A DNA stretch of 64,000 nucleotides from Owenia fusiformis (taxonomy: Eukaryota; Annelida; Polychaeta; Sabellida; Oweniidae): contig CAIIXF020000012.1 of the NCBI GenBank assembly GCA_903813345.2, positions 32,994,572 to 33,058,571 of the forward strand, given 5' to 3'. The notes under the pieces are model-generated. The model was not told the origin of the DNA, made no database searches, and saw nothing but the letters and a program-made list of their open reading frames with translations. Shown in pieces: positions 1 to 12,251 of the stretch. The position numbers were made by a program, and so were the translations under genes. The number at the start of each line of letters is the position of its first letter. The first letter of the stretch is position 1.

Positions 1-258
1 ATCACATATATTACACTGGGGAAAACAACAAGTATCAATAATAACTATCATTTTTCATAATACTTGTTATTATCAATCTGATCCCTGACTTATTTTGGAA
101 AATGAGCAAATAGGATCCAGTTTCTGGAAATATAACGCAGTTAGTGATGCAAAAATATTTGTGAACTAAAATAAAAAGACTCATTTTTCTTTATTAATTC
201 CATACGAGATAAAATAATGATGAATGGATTGACAGATGAAAGCACAGACAGACAGATG
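1..258. other. gene-free flank
   Basis: AT-rich sequence with no coding signal or recognised element. The last five bases (254-258, AGATG) are the left target-site duplication of the element that follows. Confidence 0.6.
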
Positions 259-474
259 CAGTGATCTCCCCAGCATTTAAGCAAGTGGGCACCGCAGCAT
301 CCACCTTATATTCTGAAAAAAGGCCTGCGCCCATCTGAAAATCCATTTGCACCCACTTGAAAATGAGAGAAAATCATTATAAATTGGAAAATATTTTCAC
401 CAATTTTGGTCTGATTATGATATAAAAATGAGAATTTTTCAATCACTTGTGAAAAAATTCTGTGGAAAACACTG
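259..474. mobile_element. 216-bp non-autonomous TIR element (family C, copy 1)
   Basis: The element starts CAGTGATCTCC and ends AACACTG. It is flanked on both sides by AGATG (254-258 and 475-479), a 5-bp target-site duplication. The interior carries the words 'catttgcacccacttgaaaatgag' (in two parts) that recur at 56109-56303, the better-preserved sister copy. There is no coding capacity. CAGTG...CACTG ends with a 5-bp TSD do not settle the superfamily; a short-TSD hAT-like or Transib-like element are the options considered. Confidence 0.82.
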
Positions 475-1755
475 AGATGGATATAGATCATAAATGTGAT
501 GCTTACCAAAATAAGTAACAATACTCAAATGACAAAATATATCCATTTAACAGTTAATCCACTCAACAAATATTACACAGTATCCAGAGCATAGGGCACT
601 AACCCTGCCAAATATAAGTACAGTGAACTGGGTACAGTATGGCGCACTGCCAGACAGTTCACCAACTTATGTCAGACTAATGATCATAACTTCTGACTTC
701 AACAAGAGCTGATCAAAGAGGGTTTAAATAAACCATGCTACACTTTTAATACTACTGGTTTTGATGATGATCAAATCTTAAAAATCTCAAATGTACCTCA
801 TATAAACAAAATATTATAATAAAGATTATCTGATTACATATTTAGATCAGATTTTTATTTTTATTTTATTTTGCTTAGTCAAAAAACTAATTCTATTTTG
901 AAGAGTACAGGCAAAGTTGGATTCTTTCAAAGGGTAAGCTATCCTCATGCATGGCAGGAGGATTACTCAGGGGAAGGATATATGCAATAATTTTAGGAAG
1001 TTAATAGTAAATACTAAACAAGTTGTTTATATGATGATTTCAAGTACAAACTATCTATTCCAGATTATACAAATAGTGGACTGCCATAACGAGACAACTT
1101 TTAGACCGAAACACCTCTCTTTGTGTTATTATGTGAAAAATAACTTTTATTTTCCCATTGACTCCCATGTTAAAAGGTCTTTTAAAATAATGTGAAAACC
1201 TACAAATCCAATGAATTCTAGAGAGCAATCAACATGTTTAGACTCACTGACTCGGAAGAAAGAAAACTACGTGCTCTTGCAAATGAGGTGTGGAAGCTAG
1301 ATTTCAATTTTAAGGCAATACTGATGGAGACTGCATTTTTTTTGTTTTACATGTACAATGCAGTTGCACCCCCCCCCCCCCCCCCGCCCCCGTTGGAAAA
1401 TTCTGAAGTCCCCAGATATGAAATATGGCAAAAACGTCAGCAAATTCCAGTCAAACTTGCGTAGTTAGAATTTATTATGTCAAGAAATTTGCCTCCTGTT
1501 GGCATTTGTGGTACATATATTTTTTTGTAGACTAAATACTTAAACACTGACGTCAAATAAATCTGATTATATAACCCAGAGGTTACTTTTATAAGATATT
1601 GCATATGTTTGCTAATGTTAAGACAGTCTGACCTGAGACTGATAAAAACCGAGATACTCAAAACCTTGTTTCTAAATTTGTAAAAAAATCAGTCTAATAG
1701 GTCCTTGTGAATGTACCAGTATATTGAGGTTTCATTATTTCTACAACAGAGCAGT
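475..1755. other. gene-free stretch
   Basis: No exon or known element recognised. Open frames here are short and lack codon or domain signal. A C-run near 1369-1386 is a simple low-complexity tract. Confidence 0.55.
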
Positions 1756-1937
1756 GTTACCCACTGGCGGATCTGTGCCCCCCCGCCCTGGGTGAGCCCA
1801 GAAAAGAAATTGGGCCCAACAAATTAAAAAATAAGGCCTTAAAAGGCCGAGTAATGTCAAAAAGAATTCTGTACCCACTAAAGGGAGGGGCACCATGGGC
1901 ACCAGCTCCCCCCCCCATGCCCCCCGGATCCACCAAT
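1756..1937. mobile_element. short TIR element with GGATC ends (family E, copy 1)
   Basis: The left end reads CACTGGCGGATCTG and the right end is the inverse of CATTGGTGGATCCG. The interior has the 'gggcccaa ... aaggccttaaaaggcc ... taatgtc' wording that recurs at 17244-17512, 38100-38365 and 61597-61700. No coding capacity. The two small minus-strand open frames here are by-products of C-rich sequence. Confidence 0.65.
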
Positions 1938-2756
1938 GCATTGTAAACACTTTTACCCATTAGTGCTATTGCAAATGCCATGGTAACAATGGTGTTCAAA
2001 TTAGACAGGTTTTACTGCACATGTATATCAATATCACATCGGTTATCCAATTCCAGGACTTATAGTCCACAACGTAAGTGGGGTCATCGGCAGTGAGTAG
2101 TTAGTACTGTTAACATAGATATAGATGCATAGATGCACCTGTAGGGTCTTTATTTATAAATCTGATATAGAAGGTCTGATGTAAGTCAGAACTCCAATAG
2201 TCTTACTCGAGTCTCTAGCCAATACTTGGCTAGAGGGGATTTCATCTGAATACTGTGAACTCTATTTGAAAAAAGCTGGACGGGGTGTCATAAATTTATT
2301 GAATATTTAAAAAATCGCCAGATAAATAAATCATTAATCAAACGGGACCCAGCTCGGCTCCTTGATGAGATATGACATGATTTCATCAGGATTTCGTCTA
2401 AAATCAAAACAAAATGGCTCCAAGAAAAATGGCGATGTTCGAAAACTGGATGAAATGTCGTTAATGTCTGACATTAGTAACCGGCTGTAAATTCTAAGTG
2501 AGCGATCAGGAAGATGTGAACTAATACACTGATCACTTTATGTGTGTTTTGGGATTTTGGTGAGGTAATAAATAATAAGACCAAAACTCGCAATTCAAAT
2601 TGTGATGTGGAAAATGGTTGACATATGATTTCAAATTTATGATTACGACATGACCAGTTGTTCATGCAGGAATATATCTGTACTGGAAGGCCACGATACA
2701 GTGGCCTTAGAAGAAGGTAACAATAGTCCAACTCATCAGAGCCCTGTCTAACATAC
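1938..2756. other. gene-free stretch
   Basis: Nothing codes here that I can support. A small hairpin around 2213-2235 (CTAGCCAATACTTGGCTAG) is the only local structure noticed. Confidence 0.5.
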
Positions 2757-2765
2757 ATATCTATG

Positions 2766-5700
2766 GGAATGTACTAAAAACCCTTCGACCCTTCGACCCT
2801 ACGACCTACGACTTACAGGGTGTCAAGAATTTTTGAAATATATTTTTATGAAAACCCTTCGACCTTCTATTTTCTATCTTTCTTTCTGTCCGATCAACAA
2901 TAAGTACAGTTATACAAGAAATGTAAACGAAGTGAAAATATTCCCAAAAATTTTCCGAAAGGCATGTCATTTCCGGAAGTTATGATACGTTATATTACCG
3001 AACATGCGTGAAAATGGAACGTTTGTTCGGATGTCCTTGAAAAATCAAGTTGATATGGTTACCCAGGCGCGTATCGTCATGTACGCAAAATACGCCCAGG
3101 CGTACTGTTTGAATTTGAAAAAAAATTTTGAAAAAAACATGAAATTCAGTATTTTACTGTTATTGTCTTTGATGATGTGTAAACCTTTGTTGTACAAGTG
3201 TATTAACGCTGAATAAGTTCTCGATTCCCTCATTGTCATTCACTGTTTTCGTGATTCAAAGATTCAAATTTTTTCGTGATTCAAAGAGTTGCGTCATTCT
3301 TGTACGCTTCTTCAAGGCCGTATGGGGTATGATGGCGAATCCCGGTAGAGTACACGCTCAAAATCAGCAAATTCAGTACGTTTTAACCGGAGTATCACTT
3401 GACATTATTGAATGTAAGAATGTAATTTAATTATTTAAACCGTACGATAAGTGGATTTAGCTTCAATAGTGCAGGGGGGCCATTCAACGATCATCGACAA
3501 GTGTCAAAATATATTTAGGTTTGGATATTTCATCAAGACTAACATATATTTTCATTATCTACAAAGAAATCCTCTGGATGAACATTATTTCAGCTGATAT
3601 TCCTCTTGAAACATGGTGGATCTTAAAAATCTATAAGTGGGACTCCCTTTATAGAAGCTTTGAATTGAATTTACACTTCTTAATGCTGAAATTGATAGTT
3701 TATACATACATTTTATGAAAATAGGTATGTCAAAGAAGGTATTAAGCCAAATATTGACCTGATAGCTCAGAAAAAATAAAAAATTTCGAATTTTCTCTCT
3801 ACAGTCCTTATTGCCCCTTTAACTACATTGATTAAGCCAATAAAGCCCTTATGTGTAGAGCATTTCCAAATTCCCACGACCTTGTGCAGACAACTTTCTC
3901 TATTTTCGTCTGGTGTAGTGTTTTTATTTTTGGGGGCCTTTAATTCACGGGTTCCTAATCAATTAATTAATACCACGTCTATTGCAGAAATAGCCCCAGC
4001 TATGACAACATTATCGATGCAAATTCATTAAGGGAGTGTATTACTTCTGTAGAGAGAAAACAAACTCTCATTGAAGGTGTTTGGCCAAAGATCATACGCC
4101 AAAAATCGCATTCATCTTCACACATTATTCATCCACATACGGGGGCGTACCCTTGCAAAATGACCACGATACGCGCCTGTTACCAAAACCTAATAGTTGC
4201 CATGGCAACCATAGAAATGGGCTAAAAAAGAGAGCAAAAAGCACCCAAACCCACCATAATGGCAATTTTTAAAATATTTCTAGATATACAAATTTTCTTA
4301 AACTTTGATATCATCTAGAACACTTGTCAAAAAATTTGGGGGTAGGTTTACCACTTCGATTTTTTTCTAGGCTTGGTCAAAGTAGAACTACGAAAAAGCA
4401 TTAATTTTACTTTTGAATCACCTATTATCGCCCAAATGGCTATTATATTTTTTCAAGGTCGAGGTCGCCATGCTAAAAGTTGAATTACGGAGATAAATCT
4501 GCTCTTCAGACAATGTTTTTGACAGCTTTTCTTCACCACAAAACAAAGATCTTTGCGCTGGTATGCCAATTTCCATGAGATAATGTACGGGAAGGAGGAA
4601 CTGTGTCTTTAAATGTCATCAAAACTTTATGCCAACACGTGAAAAGGCCATTTTCGCACTACTTTTGGTGTAATAATGCCATCGAACAAACATTCCAATT
4701 CACCCATGTTCAGTAATATAAGGTGTTATTACGGTAAATACCACTTCCGGGTGTTTTTTAAAACTTTAAAAACGAAGCTATGCCAACTTCAATGGTGTTT
4801 ATAGTAGGTTTAAGTGTATATACTGTGGGCATTTGAGGTATGTATGTAAAGCAGGGGCCAAGTTCTTTTTAAATGTGCCATTTTTAGAAAAAAATCTCAA
4901 GAATATGGTCCCGTAAACAGGAACTACTTTATTCGTTAATTTTCATCGGTGAAGCAGAGATTTTACCTAAAAATAAGTCCCTATGTTGGCGTAGTGATAT
5001 TTGAAAATCCAGACCCAAACCCTATGTTAAATATAGTGTCGAGATGAAGGTTATGTATAGGGGATTGCAGAAATATAGTTATTGTATGGGCTTATTTGTT
5101 CGAAAATGGCGATATGTACCCCAGAAGGTGTGAGTACCGTAATCCAACACCAAATTCGAAAATTCAGAACAATACTTTACACATATAGCGTTCGTGATCA
5201 ACCATAAAACGCTTACCACCCCCCCCCCCCCCCATAGTGTTAGATATCAAAATGTACCTGTTCATATAGGGGTTCGATTGATCTACATCAAATTATAGGG
5301 AGTCCGGTTACTTTTTGAGATATCAGCGTAGTAAACATGCTCACGCCGGAACTATATTTTGACCTACATCGCTATTTTCGTAATTTAAATGAAAGTCGAA
5401 CTCCTCCTCTATATTTTGATACAAAATAGTGGCATACTAGGTACCCTAGAAGTCAACTATGGCGTTATTTAGTACAAAACCACAAGTTTTTAAATGGACT
5501 ATATACCTTTTGGCGGATGGATATGGAACCTCATACCAGAGCTTGAATTTTGTGATTTTTTTCAATATTTTTCAATGATTTACCGTAGTGACACCCTAAC
5601 GTATCATAACTTCCGGAATGACATGCCTTTCGGAAAATTTTTGGGAATATTTTCACTTCATTTACATTTCTTGTATAACTGTACTTATTGTTGATCAGAC

Positions 5701-6018
5701 GGAAAGATAAGCTGATGTAGTTACACTAGAGTTCGTTTACTACCATTTGGAAGGCGTGTGAGGGTCCCATTCATCAGGTAACACTCATATGTCGAAGTAA
5801 TGTTCTTGCTATTTTTAACAGTTAACAAGCTGTAGGTAGATTAAATCCTACAGGGAGCTCAAGTTGGAACTACATGTATACGTAATCATTTAGTAAACTG
5901 GACTGGGAAATCAGAGGTCGAAGGGTTTTTCAATATTAAAATATATTCCAAAAATTCTTGACACCCAGTAAGTCGTAGGGTCGAAGGGTCGTAGGTCGAA
6001 GGGTTTTTAGTACATTCC
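2766..6018. mobile_element. 3.25-kb non-autonomous DNA transposon with long TIRs and 9-bp TSD
   Basis: Ends are GGAATGTACTAAAAACCC and its inverse. Flanks are ATATCTATG on both sides (2757-2765 and 6019-6027), a 9-bp target-site duplication. The arms continue inward for roughly 240 bp: the left arm (2766-3000) matches the right arm (about 5600-6018) in inverse, including the blocks around 'aagtacagttatacaagaaa' and 'ttccgaaaggcatgtcattt'. The right arm carries an extra ~210-bp block near 5710-5920. The arms begin with short iterations of CCCTTCGACC and CCTACGACC. No interior open frame exceeds about 70 codons and none looks like a transposase, so it should depend on an enzyme supplied elsewhere. 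A 9-bp TSD with ends starting GG fits Mutator-like or Merlin-like elements; that placement is inference. Confidence 0.86.
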
Positions 6019-6027
6019 ATATCTATG

Positions 6028-6440
6028 TAGCCAATAATTATAACTTTTCTAGCTGATAAAGGTCTACCAGGCCTGTAGAAAAGGCTTATCCAACACCATC
6101 CTCTTCATTTCAGAACGTAGAGATATAGTCTTGGAACGAGATAAGGGCTGGCCGCTCCCTCTTTCAAATTCATGCAGTTTTTCACCATTCTAAGCACTTT
6201 TCGCATGATTTTATGCCAAAACTGTCAAAAAGCTCCCCCTTGGCAAAAACTCCCCCTTGGTAAAACCGCTCCCACCGTAAATCCTGGCTTCTTTGGCTAA
6301 TAGGTAGCAATCTCAGGCCTGTCAACTTGGGGACACCTAACATGAGTGACTTGCAAATGTTGAACACCTTTTTTCAAATTTTGGACACCTTGGTCCAAAT
6401 CTGAACATCTTGGCCACAATTTGAGCACCTTTTTTATTTT

Positions 6441-6477
<37 letters not shown>

Positions 6478-8239
6478 GGGGGGGGGGGTAGGTACGAATT
6501 TTTCCAATTAACATGCGTGACACATACGGGATTCGCGTGACAAATCCGAACAAATTGCGTTCGTTTTTACCGAATCGTCAACATATTTTGAAACATTTTC
6601 TACAGAAATATTTTTGCGGGACAATTACCAGGTAAAATGCGTATTTGCGTGACATTTTCTGTCACGCAAAAAAAACTGGCGTGACTTCAAATTCTTCAGC
6701 AAATGCGTGACAAATACGCAAATTGCGGGACAGTTGACAGGCCTGCAATCTGCATGTTGGTTGAAACTTACTCAGTCTCTACCCAAGCAGTTCTGAGACA
6801 GCCTTGGAAGAAGTAATGTTCAAGGTGGTCAACTTGAAATATTTGCAAAACAAAAACCTGGAAATTTAGAAATTCTAATTAGCAAGCACTTGTGTACAGA
6901 TTCTATGGGCCTTCAGTCCATAAACTCACATACACCTACACTTTATAGAAGAAACAAAGAAAGTTGTACTTACAATTAGTTCATATACTTCGTTGTCTTA
7001 TTCTAATTTGCATCATTTGTTTATTAGCCCATCCTCTTGTTTTTCGGTTTTATATCTGAAGCCAGTTCGCTGCTGTATTTGCCCTATCAATTAGAGAATC
7101 CACAGTCCACAACAGGGTTACAATTTTGAAAAATATTTTAATTAAATTTTTTTCTAATTTCCAAAACCCTTAAAATTATACACAATGGAACATCAAAATA
7201 TTTCCATATTTATTATGCTAAACATATATGGCAATGATTATACACCCGGGATTGTACCCCGAAGATCTTTTATAATGAAATTAAATGTAGGAATTTTTCT
7301 AACCCTGCAGATTGGTGACCTTAATAGCCGACCTTCACCTGGGAAATATAGATCAAAACAAACATGTATAGAGAACGTGTTGTTCAGCTGGTGATTGTCC
7401 AGTTTCTAGGCCAGATCAGAAACTGAAATTTAGCTTATTATAAAATATGCCACACTTTACTCGAGTCCCTAGCTTTGGACCGAAGTAAGGTTGAGTAATA
7501 GATTTATGTACAGGGTGTCCCAAATTTACTTCGGTCCAAAGCCTTCTCTATATTCCGGCTTTGAGGAGGAAGATTGAGCTGCCTTAGTATTATAAATATT
7601 GTAAATCATTGTGTCACACGCACAGTAAATATGGCATAATAATATGAAATATACCTTTATGTATAGATTTGAAGAACATCAGCTCACATCCCCGTCTGAA
7701 TCTATTGTTATATTTGATTTCTTTAAGCGAGAATAATTTCAAATGTTATTCACGTCCAGAACCGGAACCCATTTTTAGCTACAGCATGGGCTTCCAACTA
7801 GAGTTGAAAGCCCATGGCTACAGCGAGAAAATTTCACCATGTGTCAAACTCCGAAATGAAATTTTGAAATATCTAAATCCAGACAAGCAACGCTTCATCC
7901 TAAATATGATCAATATTCTTAAAAATATTTATAAAATTTATTAAAAATGAGTTCTAGCTGGTGCGTGTAGGTGCGTGTAGCACAGTACATACGAAATCAA
8001 TGAAGTTTCGTCTAGCTGTAAGCTAGAGACTCGTGTAATCCCAAATAGTGTACCGTACAAACATGGAATAACTCTATGAGTGGTTAAGAAATATTCTAGA
8101 AATTTGGTAATGAGATGTAACTAATCAGTAATACTGTGTTAGACTGTATCCTTCGTCTGAATAAATTCAGACCGCATAACATATTCGGTCTGTTGGATAC
8201 ATACTAATGTCATGAATTAATTGTATTCCGATGATAATG
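6028..8239. other. gene-free stretch with simple repeats and a hairpin
   Basis: Contains a G-run of 32 plus 11 bases (6444-6488), a ~250-bp block rich in GCGTGACA words (6500-6745) that resembles 63180-63410, and a 16-bp perfect hairpin near 7473-7545 (CTTTGGACCGAAGTAA and its inverse) whose loop includes TACAGGGTGTCC, the type of end seen in mariner-like elements. The open frame at 7669-7944 has no recognisable homology and is not called as a gene. Confidence 0.55.
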
Positions 8240-10115
8240 TGTAACCCGATACATGTATTGTATTCCACTCGCATTAAACCCAATACAAATATTGTGTTCC
8301 ACTCGCATAACCCAATACACGAATTGTATTCCACTGGTGCATGGCGTAATTAACCCAATACATGTATTGTATTCCACTGGCACAACCCAATACATGTATT
8401 GTTAGTATTCCACTGGCACAACCCAATACATGTATTGTATTCCACTGGCACAACCCAATACATGTATTGTTAGTATTCCACTGGCACAACCCAATACATG
8501 TATTGTATTCCACTGGCACAACCCAATACATGTATTGTATTCCACTGGCATAACCCAATACATGTATTGTATTCCACTGCCACAACTCAATACATGTATT
8601 GTATTCCACTGGCATAACCCAATACATGTATTGTTAGTATTCCACTGGCACAACCCAATACATGTATTGTATTCCACTGGCACAACCCAATACATGTATT
8701 GTTAGTATTCCACTGGCACAACCCAATACATGTATTGTATTCCAATGGCATACCTCAATACATGTATTGTATTCCACTGGCACAACCCAATACATGTATT
8801 GTATTCCACTGGCACAACCCAATACATGTATTGTATTCCACTGGCAAAACCCAATACATGTATTGTATTCCACTGGCATGACCCAATACATGTATTGTAT
8901 TCCACTGGCATAACTTAATACATGTATTGTATTCCATTGGCACAACCCAACACATATATTGTATTCCAATGGCATACCTCAATACATGTATTGTATTCCA
9001 CTGGCATAACCAAATACATGTATTGTATTCCACTCAAATAACCCAATGAATGTATTGTATTCCACTCAATTAACCAAATACATGTATTGTATTCCACTTG
9101 CATAACCCAATACGTGTAATGTATTCCACTTGCATAACCCAATACATGTATTGTATTCCACTGGCACAACCCTATACATGTAATGTATTCCACCTGCATT
9201 ACCCAATACATGTAATGTATTCCACTTGCATAACCCAATACATGTATTGTATTCCACTCAATTAACCCAATAAATGTATTGTATTCCACTGGCACAATCA
9301 AATACATGTAATATATTCAACCTGCATTACCCAATACATGTAATGTATTCCATTGGCACAACCCAATACATGTATTGTATTCCACTAGCACAACCCAATA
9401 AATGTATTGTATTCCACTGGCACAACCCAATACATGTATTGTATCCCACCTGCATTACCCAATACATGCATTGTATTCCACTGGCATAACCCAATACATG
9501 TATTGTATTCCACTGGCATAACCCAATACATGTATTGTATTCCACTGGCATGACCCAATACATGCATTGTATTCCACTGGCATAACCCAATACATGTATT
9601 GTATTCCACTGGCATAACCCAATACATGTAATGTATTCCACTCAATTAACCCAATGAATGTATTGTATTCCACGGGCATAACCAAATACATGTATTGTAT
9701 TCCACTGACATAACCCAATACATGTATGGTATTCCACTGGCACAACTCAATACATGTATTGTATTCCACTGGTATAACCAAATACATGTATTGTATTCCA
9801 CAGGCATAACCAAATACATGTATTGTATTCCACCTGCAGAATCCAATACATGTATTGTATTCCACTTGCATGACCAAATACATATGTATTCCACTTGCAT
9901 ACACCAATATGTGTATTGTATTCCACTGGCACAACCCAATACATGTATTGTATTCCACCTGCATAACCCAATACATGTAATATATTCCACTTTCATAACT
10001 CAATACATGTATTGTATTCCACTGGCATAACCCAATACATGTATTGTATTCCACTGGTGTAAGATCCAATACATTGTATTCCATTGGCGTAATCCCATAC
10101 ATGTATTGTATTTCA
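8240..10115. repeat. satellite of 32-bp units (about 58 copies)
   Basis: Tandem array with a measured step of 32 bp between successive ACATG words (for example 9496, 9528, 9560), plus some 36-bp units carrying an extra TTAG (around 8401, 8470, 8632 and 8701). Each consensus unit contains the perfect 14-bp palindrome CAATACATGTATTG followed by TATTCCACTGGCATAACC. Because 32 is not a multiple of three and the consensus is stop-free in all three minus frames, the array throws up open frames of up to 215 codons; these are artefacts, not genes. Units diverge more towards both edges and in the 9000-10100 half. Confidence 0.97.
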
Positions 10116-10939
10116 CTTGATGTTTGACTTTAAATGTTTGTTGTCATTATTAGTTAATAGTTAAACCTTTAACCATCAGTCTACTGATAACATCTTTATA
10201 TATACTTCAACTTTTTGCAGGAAATCTGGCTACAAATTCATATATGACTCACAAAAATGATCTCTGGAAACTCTTATATACTGTACCTTGTGCTTTTAGA
10301 CACTCATCCTTCTCGATTCCACACTTCTCTTTAGTTTTCACTAATTTTCCCCAAACCTTAAAGGGTTAAGTCACCAAATGAGAATGAAAGGTCATCTATT
10401 GTCTATATGTTAACAATCGTAACACATTGTGCTTTCTGTAAAGTCATTGCAGCTTACAGGTTGTATTTAGTTCACCTCATATATCGTGTTTGCATAGGAG
10501 AGCGAAGCTAAAGGGTAAGTTAGATTTTGAGACATGGTTTTTAGGGGTTTAGATCTCTCAAATATGGATAGTATAAAGGTAAATGTTGTGCTTTTTAAAG
10601 GAGTGCTATGTTGCTCTTGAACTGTTTTGAACATTCGAAATTTAATTCAATATATGGGTTTGTGATATTTCAACCGGTTAGATTAAAGTTGTGACATGAT
10701 TTGAATTCAAAATGGCTTCTCAAACAGCTAACTTTAGCATTGCATTACATGTATATTAGAGAATATGAGAGATACCTGTACATACTTTTTTAATTTATCT
10801 AGTATAGTTGTATAGCTCTTATTTGTATGTTAACCCTTAAACGGTTAGGGGGGGGGGGCAGATGTACCCCCTAAGGATTTATTTTGATAACTTTTTGTAG
10901 TTTATCTTTTGAACTGAGACTTCCTAATATGGCTCTTCT
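10116..10939. other. gene-free stretch
   Basis: No coding signal. Possible remote 5' untranslated sequence of the downstream enzyme gene cannot be excluded but is not visible. Confidence 0.5.
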
Positions 10940-11690
10940 TAAAGGCCCATGTGCAGTATGGCAAGTGATTTTAGACGGTCATATCTTTCCCCATGGGACT
11001 TTCTGGCCATCAATACAGGGGGTTTTATGAGAACAATATGTTTTCTTTCAAGTGAAGTACCCATGATAGTAAAATATTAATCAAACTCTCTGAAAAATTA
11101 TGGATTAGGACCCAGCCTTGGAAATCTTTTAAAAATGTTAGGCTCATTTTCTAAAGAGAGGATCTTGTTTTTCTCAATTTGAACATATCTAAAGTTTCTT
11201 CTCAACTATATTAACAATTTCTTCAAAGGAGATGCGATTGAAATGCATTAAAGTTAAAAACCACACATCCCATGTTATTTTCCCATAGGGAAAACGCATG
11301 CTATATCCATTGTTTTCAGCATAATTTTGGTCATCGAAAATGGATATCTTCAAAACTAGACTTTCAATACCATTCTACTTTTGAAGAAGTTTTAGACTCC
11401 TTGTTGAATGATCTTTTCATGCAATAAAATCCAAAAAAAGAAGATCCTCTTTTAAGTATAGGTTCAACATTTTGAAAAAAAAATGTTGACATGGGGTCCC
11501 TATTCATAATTTTTCGAATTGTTCAATTGACATTTTTATCATTATGGGTACTTCACTTGAAAGAAAACATATTGTTTTAATAAAAACCATTGTATTTATG
11601 CCCAGAAAGTACTCATGGTACGATAAGATATGACTGTCTAAAATCACTTGCCATACTGCACATAGACTTTTGGCATGTTTTAGCGAAAAA
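10940..11690. mobile_element. foldback (inverted-repeat) element
   Basis: Two arms of about 250 bp face each other. The left arm near 10950 reads GTGCAGTATGGCAAGTGATT, and the inverse of this occurs near 11640-11665. Matching continues inward through 'ctttcaagtgaagtacccat' (left) and its inverse near 11535-11565, then through 'agaggatctt'. The two arms diverge towards the centre. No open frame of note and no clear TSD, so exact ends are uncertain. Confidence 0.72.
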
Positions 11691-12251
11691 ATATAACTCT
11701 AACCCCCATAGGAGAAAAATTAGAGCTGCTGGTCAAAGTTACTGAAATACTCAGATTATCAGTAGTTTTGACTTGAAATGACAAACTCCTATGTTTTTAG
11801 ATTATGAATTTCTTTATCAATAATGGCTCACTAAGAATTGAATAAGCTTTCCAATGCAATGATACATAATACACCATTGTCATTTCCGAGATCATAGGGG
11901 AGGGGGGCAGATTTCTTATAATATTTAAAAAATAAACCACATAAGAAACCAAGAATGAACGAAAATAGTAATCAATGGACTGTCTAATTAAGTAACTATA
12001 GTATACCAACAGAAATTTTTTTTGGACAGACTACTCCTTTAAGCCCCTATTATTAAGCCATGTTGCCCTTGTTAATAAGCAGTTATGCATGTATTATGTG
12101 GAATACATGAAAAACAGGTGTTATGTGTAGAAAATGTTGAAGCTGCAAGCTAACTTTCATTTGAACTTCTGAATTTATCAAACAAATACATATGAGATTT
12201 TTCCAGTCTATCTTTAACATCAGTCATTATCTATTTACAGTTAGAGCAGCC
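11691..12251. other. upstream region of the D-serine dehydratase-like gene
   Basis: No protein signal. At 12232-12240 the sequence 'tatttacag' looks like a 3' splice acceptor just 11 bp before the preferred ATG, suggesting that a non-coding 5' exon lies upstream and that the in-frame residues before this point are intron read-through. Confidence 0.5.

Noticed and set aside
2474-2758. 94-codon minus-strand frame
   Set aside because: No domain, no splice context, ends at the border of the 3.25-kb transposon.
8274-10102. Open frames of up to 215 codons on both strands (WNTIHVLGYASGIQYMY-like)
   Set aside because: They are produced by a stop-free 32-bp tandem unit read in rotating frames; no start context, splice sites or non-repeat sequence.
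8240-10115. CRISPR-like regularity of the 32-bp array (and of 46640-47695)
   Set aside because: Units abut directly with no unique spacers, and the surrounding genome is eukaryotic with introns.
12192-12251. N-terminal extension MRFFQSIFNISHYLFTVRAA on the D-serine dehydratase-like protein
   Set aside because: Includes a pyrimidine-rich acceptor-like stretch ending in ACAG; the internal ATG has a better context and gives the family's length and lysine position.
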